Below the pieces are notes generated by a model that worked only from the letters and a program-made list of their open reading frames with translations, was not told the DNA's origin and searched no databases. This document shows positions 34,543-39,560 of a stretch of DNA of 39,560 bases, piece after piece. The stretch is from JANQTF01 sp036835375 (lineage in GTDB: Bacteria > Bacteroidota > Bacteroidia > J057), in NCBI GenBank assembly GCA_036835375.1, contig DAITMB010000039.1, forward strand, positions 1 through 39,560. The letters are read 5' to 3'. Within the stretch, counting starts at the first letter, position 1. Each line of letters starts with the position of its first letter. The translations under genes were made by a program, and so were the position numbers.

Positions 34543-35163
34543 TCATCTTCTTTGTTGGGTGGCACCCCAAGCCAGGAGATAGCGTAGCGCCAGGGATCGA
34601 AAGGGCCTCCATGACTCGGCGATGGCGCACATTTCTTGCCGAAGGTCGGGGCCGGGAGATAAGTCGTAGGCTAGAATCATGATTTTTTTGAGCTGAAAAT
34701 CATCGGGCGAGAAAATGTCTGGACGCCCCAAGGTGTAGAGCAAGATCATCTCCACGGTCCATAGACCGATGCCTTTGATGGGCAGCAGGCGTTCGCGGAC
34801 TTCCTCATCATGGCACGTTTGCCAATTGACTTGGTCCATCTTCTCCGCTTGCCACCGCGCTGCCAGGTGCATCAGCGCACGATACTTGTTGCCGGCGATC
34901 TTTTTTTGCGCGAAAGCCTCGCTATCCAGTCCTTCGATCAAGGCAGGGCTGGGCCACTGACCCTGAAGCAGTTCGTCGAGCTTTTTGGTGTACACGCTGC
35001 GCGCGCGATAGTGAATTTGCTGCGCTACCACGCAGCTCACCAAGTCATAGAAGACATCTCCCGTGCTTTCTATCGTAGGCAATGGCAGGGTGTCGATGAT
35101 CTCTGCCAATACCGGATCCGCCGCAGCGAGGTGAGCACATGCTTCCTGATGATCGTAGGGCAT
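34543..35163 (-). CDS. AlkA-type DNA-3-methyladenine glycosylase
   Basis: 206 residues, HhH-GPD base-excision glycosylase that removes alkylated purines. Substrate-pocket helices include FYDLVSCVVAQQIHYRARSV. The helix-hairpin-helix is LLPIKGIGLWTVEMILLYTLG (about 127-147), followed by FSPDDFQLKK, where D154/D155 include the catalytic Asp. No FeS cluster cysteines are present, consistent with the AlkA rather than the Nth/MutY branch. Length is typical of the short AlkA-like subgroup. Its ATG at 35163 lies 2 bp after the DUF2461 stop (35166), so the two genes are translationally coupled. Confidence 0.9.
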   Translation of the reverse strand: MPYDHQEACAHLAAADPVLAEIIDTLPLPTIESTGDVFYDLVSCVVAQQIHYRARSVYTKKLDELLQGQWPSPALIEGLDSEAFAQKKIAGNKYRALMHLAARWQAEKMDQVNWQTCHDEEVRERLLPIKGIGLWTVEMILLYTLGRPDIFSPDDFQLKKIMILAYDLSPGPDLRQEMCAIAESWRPFRSLALRYLLAWGATQQRR

Positions 35164-35165
35164 GA

Positions 35166-35855
35166 TTAATTGTCTGAATCTACTTCATGGGGCGCGACGG
35201 CGCGATTGATAAACTGGACCAGCGGATGAACGATGCGAAGGTCTTGCGTCATTTTTTCAACAAAATCCGCCTTCAGCAATTCCTCTGGATCGATGGTCTT
35301 GGATGTGTAAAATCCCTTGCGCTTGAGCCATTCGATGGCAGGATTGTCTTTGTCGTAGTCTTTTGGCGGTCGGCTCAGTACGCCGTTGGATAGGATTTCT
35401 CCATAAGTAGATTGGAGAGCAGGATCCTCCACAATGGACTTCCACTCAGAAAAGTGGAGGTCTATTGCGCGACGCATGTTGGCGAGCAACGGGCTGTCGG
35501 GCGCATAGAGTCCGCCGCCGTAGAAGCATTCTCCCGCTGAGACGCTGAAGTAGTAGCCAGCGTGAGGGCCTTTCATTCCTCCGGGACTCATGTAGGTGAA
35601 AAAATGTGAGTTGTAGGGCGTCTTGTCTTTCGAGAATCGGATGTCCCGATTGATGCGCATCACCGTTTTTTTCGGGTCTAAGGCTGCGGCAGCAATGGCT
35701 TCGTCGAAAGTTTCGAGGCCTTGTAAGATCTGGCCGATCACTTCGAAGAAGTTTTTCCGAGCGGTTTCATATCGCTTTCTGTTTTGGTCAAACCATTCTT
35801 TGTGGTTGTTGAGGCTGAGGTCGGCAAGGAAGGTGAGCGTCTGTGTGGTGATCAT
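35166..35855 (-). CDS. DUF2461 (TIGR02453-type) protein
   Basis: 229 residues, full family length. Family blocks are LTFLADLSLNNHKEWFDQNRKRYE, KTVMRINRDIRFSKDKTPYNSHF, GPHAGYYFSVSAGECFYGGGLYAP and a final LKADFVEKMTQDLRIVHPLVQFIN. No signal peptide. The family's biochemical role is not established. Here it is the first gene of a unit with an AlkA-type glycosylase, and probably DUF763 further on, which hints at a link to DNA damage or toxic alkylation. This is a context-based suggestion only. Confidence 0.92.
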   Translation of the reverse strand: MITTQTLTFLADLSLNNHKEWFDQNRKRYETARKNFFEVIGQILQGLETFDEAIAAAALDPKKTVMRINRDIRFSKDKTPYNSHFFTYMSPGGMKGPHAGYYFSVSAGECFYGGGLYAPDSPLLANMRRAIDLHFSEWKSIVEDPALQSTYGEILSNGVLSRPPKDYDKDNPAIEWLKRKGFYTSKTIDPEELLKADFVEKMTQDLRIVHPLVQFINRAVAPHEVDSDN

Positions 35856-35870
35856 GTGAAAAAATAAATG

Positions 35871-35910
35871 GGTTAAAAAAGAGGGCGAGAATACCAGGTA
35901 TTGATCCTCG
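35871..35910 (-). terminator. Terminator of the second tetR gene
   Basis: On the minus strand the stem CGAG-(GATC bulge)-AATACC, loop T, GGTATT-CTCG (35886-35910) is followed by CCCTCTTTTTTAA. It begins about 35 bp after the stop of the TetR gene at 35946 and before the DUF2461 start, so the two are separate units. Confidence 0.7.
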
Positions 35911-35945
35911 AAAAAAGTAAGCGAAAGTCGGCATCTGGTCCAGAC

Positions 35946-36557
35946 TCATGGGGCCATGCCTTTCGTCATCAGCTCCGCAAATGTGCCGATCATGTGTTCT
36001 GTGTTGATTTGATGGTGGTGTTTGAGGAGCTTTTTCTTTGTTTCGACGAACTCTACGACGCCCACACAAGCGGCCCACATGATGTAGTGCAGCATGGTGG
36101 CATCGAGTGAGGGGTTGATTTCGCCTTTCGCCTGACCCTGTTCTATGATGTGCTGAGTGAATCGCTGCGTGTGCTCGCTGAGCTTGAGGTAGCCGCTGGC
36201 GTTGAGGTCAAATTCGGGGCGCTCCATGTAGGAGATCAACTCAAAGTACTGAAGGTGATGCTGGTAAAATTGATAACAAGCGCCCACGATGGCCTTGACT
36301 TTATCCATGCTATGCGTCTGCTGAGCCACCGCCCGGTCGAAGTCAGCTTGAAGGAGAGTGAGGGCTTTGACACCGAGCTCGGCCAGCATTTCATCCTTAT
36401 TTTTGTAGTAGCGATAGACTGTGCCTTTGGCGATGTGGGCAACTTCGATCACACGGTCCACCGTGAAATGCTCAATGCCGATCTGGATCAGAACTTGATC
36501 GGCGGCGGCGAGGATCTGAAGTTTGCGGCTCTCGGGTGTCGCTCTTTTGCCGGGCAT
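35946..36557 (-). CDS. TetR/AcrR-family transcriptional regulator
   Basis: 203 residues. The DNA-binding domain contains ILAAADQVLIQIGIEHFTVDRVIEVA and the recognition-helix region HIAKGTVYRYYKNKDEMLAE (about 41-60). The C-terminal helices (for example HLQYFELISYMERPEFD) form the ligand domain. No effector is evident. Upstream at 36579-36591 is a perfect TGACT-GGT-AGTCA palindrome, 22 bp before the start codon, most likely its own operator. It is divergent from the VOC gene, which starts at 36855. A terminator closes the unit at 35871-35910. The start at 36557 gives a typical TetR lead (MPGKRATPESRKLQ). Confidence 0.92.
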   Translation of the reverse strand: MPGKRATPESRKLQILAAADQVLIQIGIEHFTVDRVIEVAHIAKGTVYRYYKNKDEMLAELGVKALTLLQADFDRAVAQQTHSMDKVKAIVGACYQFYQHHLQYFELISYMERPEFDLNASGYLKLSEHTQRFTQHIIEQGQAKGEINPSLDATMLHYIMWAACVGVVEFVETKKKLLKHHHQINTEHMIGTFAELMTKGMAP

Positions 36558-36578
36558 GGGGTATCCGAAGAAAGTTAT

Positions 36579-36591
36579 TGACTGGTAGTCA
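36579..36591. promoter_or_regulatory. Candidate TetR operator
   Basis: TGACT-GGT-AGTCA, a perfect 5-bp inverted repeat around a 3-base centre, 22 bp upstream of the second tetR start. Different in sequence from the efflux TetR palindromes. A weaker relative, TGACT-GAC-AGTAT, lies at 38013-38025 before the BASS transporter gene. Confidence 0.6.
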
Positions 36592-36692
36592 TTTTAGAAA
36601 GTTTTTAACACCTACTTTTGAATAATTGTTTTATTGGTTGTTAAAAAAATAAGATGAGGGGCCAAGCTGGTTATGGTATTATTCAAAAACTG

Positions 36693-36703
36693 TTGACTGT
36701 CAA
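36693..36703. promoter_or_regulatory. Short palindrome upstream of the VOC gene
   Basis: TTGAC-T-GTCAA, a perfect 5-bp inverted repeat with a single-base centre, about 150 bp before the VOC start. It shares TTGACT with the TetR site at 36579. A regulatory role is only suggested. Confidence 0.3.
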
Positions 36704-36817
36704 TGAATTATATTCAGTGATCAGCACTCTTAATCTTGTATTCTACCGCAAAAATGCCTCGGGTGATTGCTTGAGACTCAACTACTAGTAAAATTCCCCT
36801 CTTGCGCGAGGATTGGT

Positions 36818-36825
36818 TATATTCG
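36818..36825 (+). promoter_or_regulatory. Candidate -7 element of the VOC gene
   Basis: TATATTCG, identical to the box before the GH20 gene and one mismatch from TAnnTTTG. It lies 30 bp before the VOC ATG. A convincing TTTG at the right upstream spacing is not seen. Confidence 0.3.
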
Positions 36826-36854
36826 CGCAATTTTCCCCAAGAATCGCAATTTTC

Positions 36855-37925
36855 ATGAGACCTATCATCAGCGGCATTCAACAACTCGGAATTGGAATTC
36901 CTCATGTCCACGAAGCGTGGGCCTGGTATCGACAGCATTTCGGTATGGATGTGTCGATCTTTGAAGAAGCGGCTGAGGCCAATCTCATGCTTCCCTACAC
37001 GGGTGGAAAGCCGCAGCAGCGCCACGCGATTCTGGCGGTGAACGTGCAGGGAGGGTCTGGATTTGAAATCTGGCAGTACACCAGCCGTGTGCCCAAAGGA
37101 CCGCTGCGTCAGCCTGAGCTGGGGGATCATGGGATTTTTGCAGGGAGGATCAAGTCGGCGAATGTCGCCTTGGCATATGAAGATCTGAAGGAAAAAGGGG
37201 CCGAATTGCTGAGCAGCATCATGGAAGATCCTGTGAGGAAGCAGCATTTTTTTCTGCGGGACCCCTACGGCAACCTCTTCCAGGTCGTGGAGCAGGCTGA
37301 TCGGTTCATGCGCGGGCCACATGCCACGGCGGGTCCTTCTGGTGCCATGATCGGTGTGTCGGACATTGATCGCGCCCGCAAGCTTTACTCCGATATCCTT
37401 GGCTATGACGAGGTAGTGTATGACCAAACGGAGGTGTTCGAAGACTTCGAAGTGCTGCCCGGCGGTGAATTGCCGCTGAGGCGGGTCTTGTTGACGCATT
37501 CGCAGCCCCGCAAGGGAGGCTTTTCGCGCATGTTTGGCCAGAGCTATCTGGAGCTCGTCGCGCGGACCGAGGGCACAGGAGCCAACATATATCAGGATCG
37601 ATATTGGGGCGATCTGGGATTTATTCATCTCTGCTTCGACATTGCCGACATGGATGCACTTCGGGTGCGCTGCGCTGAGGCGGGATTTCCGTTCACAGTG
37701 GACAGCGAGACAGCCATGGGCAGCTCCTTTGATATGGGCGAGGCGGCGGGCATTTTTGCTTACGTCGAAGATCCTGACGGCACGCTGATCGAATTTGTGG
37801 AGACGCACAAGGTGCCCATTCTCAAGAAGTGGGGCTGGTACATCGACATGAAAAAGCGCGATCCGGAAAAGCCACTTCCCAACTGGATGCTCAAAGCGCT
37901 GAGATTTACCCGGGTAAAAGGTTGA
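36855..37925 (+). CDS. Two-domain VOC (glyoxalase/dioxygenase superfamily) protein
   Basis: 356 residues from ATG 36855 (MRPIISGIQQLGIGIPHV); an in-frame ATG at 36813 adds 14 residues that overlap the promoter-like box. There are two vicinal-oxygen-chelate modules. The first (about 7-150) has GIGIPHVHEAWAWYRQHFGMD and FFLRDPYGNLFQVVEQ. The second (about 160-325) has MIGVSDIDRARKLYSDILGYD, GFIHLCFDIADMDALRVRC and YVEDPDGTLIEFVETHK. Candidate metal ligands are the His in FIHLCFD and the Glu of the two DPxGxLxEF/VE motifs. Such proteins act as glyoxalases, extradiol dioxygenases or resistance proteins; which one is not decidable here. Transcribed divergently from the second TetR and upstream of the BASS transporter. 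Confidence 0.88.
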   Translation: MRPIISGIQQLGIGIPHVHEAWAWYRQHFGMDVSIFEEAAEANLMLPYTGGKPQQRHAILAVNVQGGSGFEIWQYTSRVPKGPLRQPELGDHGIFAGRIKSANVALAYEDLKEKGAELLSSIMEDPVRKQHFFLRDPYGNLFQVVEQADRFMRGPHATAGPSGAMIGVSDIDRARKLYSDILGYDEVVYDQTEVFEDFEVLPGGELPLRRVLLTHSQPRKGGFSRMFGQSYLELVARTEGTGANIYQDRYWGDLGFIHLCFDIADMDALRVRCAEAGFPFTVDSETAMGSSFDMGEAAGIFAYVEDPDGTLIEFVETHKVPILKKWGWYIDMKKRDPEKPLPNWMLKALRFTRVKG

Positions 37926-38032
37926 TGGAAGCCTGCTCAATTGGCAACGTGGGGGAAGGCACTGAAGCAGCGCGCGATGGTGCGAGTGGACTTGTGTAGC
38001 GTTCGGAACCTTTGACTGACAGTATATTGTGT

Positions 38033-38051
38033 CCAAAAACTAGGTTTTTGG
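38033..38051. terminator. Perfect hairpin downstream of the VOC gene
   Basis: CCAAAAAC-TAG-GTTTTTGG, an 8-bp perfect stem with a 3-base loop, 108 bp after the VOC stop. No further T-run follows, so it could be a weak terminator or a protein-binding site upstream of the transporter gene. Confidence 0.35.
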
Positions 38052-38208
38052 GAAGTGGAAACTGCTGTGTGGCGTATTACTGGTAGGGGCAACTTCCCGA
38101 TGCCGATTGCGAATCTTGTCAAAATGGCTTTTCTTAGAAGGCTTTGGTGAGAAGTTTCGATGAGGAATTCTGCTGAGAAAGATGTCATGTTTTCCCTAAT
38201 ACTCCCCC

Positions 38209-39168
38209 ATGTGTGAAGAATTTGACGCAATCCGGCTTGATTTTTCGGAGGCCTCCCTCCAATTCATGAACCTCACCTTGTGTCTGATCATGTTTGGGGT
38301 AGCGCTCAACCTGCGCAAGGACGATTTTTGGAACATAGTCAGGCAACCCAAAGCGGCTTTTGCGGGACTAGCGTCTCAGTTTTTGTTTTTGCCGTTTCTC
38401 ACCTTGGTGTTGATCTGGATCATGAAGCCTTGTCCGAGTATGGCGCTGGGTATGTTCTTGGTGGCGAGCTGCCCGGGTGGCAACCTCTCCAACTTCATCT
38501 CCTTGATGGCGAAGGGCAATGTGGCGCTCTCAGTGAGTTTGTCGGCAGCTTCCACCTTGCTGTCGATCGTCATGACACCATTTTCGTTTGCGTTTTGGTC
38601 CCAGTGGTATCCGCCAGCGGCGGCGGAGCTACAGCAGATCGTGGTGGATCCTTGGCAGGTATTGCTCACAGTACTGTTGATCTTGGGGCTGCCGCTGGTA
38701 CTGGGCATGCTTGCGGCCCATCGCTTTCCCATTACCACAGATAAAATCAATAAGCCCATTCGCATCCTTTCGCTGGTGCTGTTCATTGGCTACGTCGTGG
38801 CAGCATTGGTTTCGAACTGGGATTCTTTCGTAATGTATCTTTCGGCGGTATTTCTGCTGGTGTTTTTGCACAATGGTCTGGCGCTCGGCGCAGGGTATGG
38901 CTTTGCCTGGTCCTTGAAGTTGCCATTGGCAGATAGAAGAACAATTTCAATTGAAACGGGCATCCAGAACTCCGGTATCGCCTTGGTGCTGATATTTGGG
39001 CCGATTTTCAATGGGCTGGGGGGCATGGCCGTGATTGCCGCCCTGTGGGGCATTTGGCACTTGGTAGCAGGAATGAGCTTGGCTACCTGGTGGGCTTGGC
39101 GTGGACCAGGTAACCGGGCGATGGCTGCATCAGAAGCGTCCTCCCGACAGAACAGCCCCATCAAATAG
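38209..39168 (+). CDS. Bile acid:sodium symporter (BASS) family transporter
   Basis: 319 residues with about nine or ten hydrophobic helices. Family signatures are LIMFGVALNLRKDDFW in the first helix pair, the crossover motif ASCPGGNLSNFISLMAKGNVALSV, and the second crossover SIETGIQNSGIALVLIFGP. Members carry organic anions (bile acids, pantoate, keto acids) with sodium. The sequence does not tell the substrate. The start at 38209 gives MCEEFDAIRLDF; the next Met, before NLTLCLIMFG, is also plausible. A degenerate TetR-type palindrome lies upstream at 38013-38025. It is on the same strand as the VOC gene, 283 bp downstream. Confidence 0.9.
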   Translation: MCEEFDAIRLDFSEASLQFMNLTLCLIMFGVALNLRKDDFWNIVRQPKAAFAGLASQFLFLPFLTLVLIWIMKPCPSMALGMFLVASCPGGNLSNFISLMAKGNVALSVSLSAASTLLSIVMTPFSFAFWSQWYPPAAAELQQIVVDPWQVLLTVLLILGLPLVLGMLAAHRFPITTDKINKPIRILSLVLFIGYVVAALVSNWDSFVMYLSAVFLLVFLHNGLALGAGYGFAWSLKLPLADRRTISIETGIQNSGIALVLIFGPIFNGLGGMAVIAALWGIWHLVAGMSLATWWAWRGPGNRAMAASEASSRQNSPIK

Positions 39169-39321
39169 CCGAAAACCTAGCGACATTCGGGAATACCCAG
39201 ATGGGAAAATTTTTACTTTTACTGAGAACTGAATGCTAGTATGGCACCATGCGGTTTCATTTTCATGCCTACAACTGGCAGGATCAATATGTTCGACCTT
39301 GGCTGAGGCGACAATATTCTC

Positions 39322-39347
39322 GGATGCAGCAATAGGATGCAGCAATA
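39322..39347 (+). repeat. Tandem 13-bp duplication
   Basis: GGATGCAGCAATA occurs twice in direct succession. Confidence 0.85.
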
Positions 39348-39378
39348 AATGTGTGACCTTTTCTTAAAACGTGTCCCC

Positions 39379-39462
39379 CAACTCTCAACTCTCAACTCCC
39401 AACTCTCAACTCTCAACTCCCAACTCTCAACTCTCAACTCCCAACTCCCAACTCCCAACTCT
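39379..39462 (+). repeat. Twelve-copy heptamer tandem repeat
   Basis: Exactly twelve 7-bp units, CAACTCT or CAACTCC. The variants follow an order of two T-units and one C-unit three times (a 21-bp higher-order period), then C, C, T. The tract ends 3 bp from the stop codon of the partial dehydrogenase-like gene. On the minus strand it reads as Glu-Leu-Arg-Val-type repeats, a common artefact of such tracts. A short related stretch occurs at 33173-33190. Confidence 0.95.
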
Positions 39463-39465
39463 CCC

Positions 39466-39560
39466 CTACGCGATCGAAGGCGATGCCAAAGCAAGGACGT
39501 GCATCACCACTGTGTCACCCACCTCGCGAGTGCCGAGTTGCCCGCCCAAATCCTCGGTCA
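39466..39560 (-). CDS. Partial 3' end, isocitrate/isopropylmalate dehydrogenase-like
   Basis: Only the last 30 codons are in the window, and the 5' end lies beyond base 39560. The reading is TEDLGGQLGTREVGDTVV, then MHVLALASPSIA-stop (TAG at 39466-39468). The T-x-DLGG-x(3)-T-x-E-x(5)-V pattern matches the C-terminus of NAD-dependent isocitrate and related beta-decarboxylating dehydrogenases. With so short a piece the exact member cannot be named, and a chance match cannot be excluded. The heptamer repeat starts immediately after the stop. Confidence 0.5.
   Translation of the reverse strand, partial: TEDLGGQLGTREVGDTVVMHVLALASPSIA

Larger units (their letters stand above)
39169..39465. other. 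Intergenic region with tandem repeats
   Basis: About 300 bp between the transporter and a partial minus-strand gene. It contains a tandem 13-bp duplication (39322-39347) and the 12-copy heptamer tract (39379-39462). No gene is supported; the plus and minus ORFs over the heptamers are low-complexity artefacts. Confidence 0.6.

Noticed and set aside
39219..39494. Minus-strand ORF with Glu-Leu-Arg-Val-Glu-Ser-Trp repeats
   Set aside because: It is a translation of the heptamer tract and overlaps the dehydrogenase-like 3' end in another frame.
1..39560. tRNA, rRNA, CRISPR arrays, insertion sequences and prophage genes
   Set aside because: None recognised by eye; short structured tRNAs could be missed without a covariance search.

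Overview
The window is a chromosomal segment of a Bacteroidota bacterium, most likely from the Saprospiria or a related marine/free-living lineage. The evidence is a secreted adhesin-like protein (27122-29218) with a choice-of-anchor L domain, a PKD domain and a C-terminal type IX secretion sorting domain. Other pointers are a TPR-containing histidine kinase, a two-component-propeller histidine kinase, many short lipoproteins, weak Shine-Dalgarno sites and TATATTCG promoter-like boxes. The 7-bp CAACTCT/CAACTCC repeat tract at the right end is of a kind I associate with this phylum. Base composition is moderate to GC-rich except in the T9SS gene and several intergenic stretches, which are visibly more AT-rich. 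No rRNA, tRNA, CRISPR array, transposase or phage gene was seen.

Layout. 1-320 holds three copies of a GC-rich 107-109 bp repeat. 686-3305 is an intact histidine kinase/NarL-type response regulator pair. 3438-6027 carries two exported proteins: an EGF/NHL-repeat protein and a small lipoprotein with a duplicated NG...GRYW motif. 6217-9409 is a dead sensor kinase of the two-component-propeller type, with three in-frame stops and two frameshifts; a 45-bp relic of a similar kinase 3' end lies at 436-480. 9502-12066 holds a divergent coiled-coil lipoprotein and a GH20 beta-N-acetylhexosaminidase. 12112-13329 is a sulfotransferase whose stop codon overlaps the end of a convergent five-gene operon (18474 down to 13323): alpha/beta hydrolase, NAD-dependent epimerase/dehydrogenase, MBL-fold lactonase-like enzyme, adenylate-forming enzyme and KAS III-like ketosynthase. 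This operon is the best candidate in the window for an uncharacterised biosynthetic system. It recalls the OleABCD hydrocarbon/beta-lactone logic but uses a different adenylating enzyme and adds a metallo-hydrolase.

19127-26623: a small exported beta-barrel-like protein is separated by a strong bidirectional terminator from an RND efflux operon (outer-membrane factor, adaptor, permease). Upstream lies a TetR regulator. Three copies of a T(A/G)AAC-N3-GTT(T/C)A palindrome flank the efflux operon and the tetR gene and look like its operators. The T9SS gene follows and is bracketed by an 18-bp near-identical direct repeat. 29753-32151 is an hsp20-dnaK operon. Then come a short-chain dehydrogenase, a DUF763 protein, an AlkA-type DNA glycosylase coupled to a DUF2461 gene, a second TetR gene with its own TGACT-N3-AGTCA palindrome and terminator, a two-domain VOC protein and a bile-acid:sodium symporter-family transporter. 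The right edge holds the 3' end of what looks like an isocitrate/isopropylmalate dehydrogenase-family gene, abutting a 12-copy heptamer repeat.
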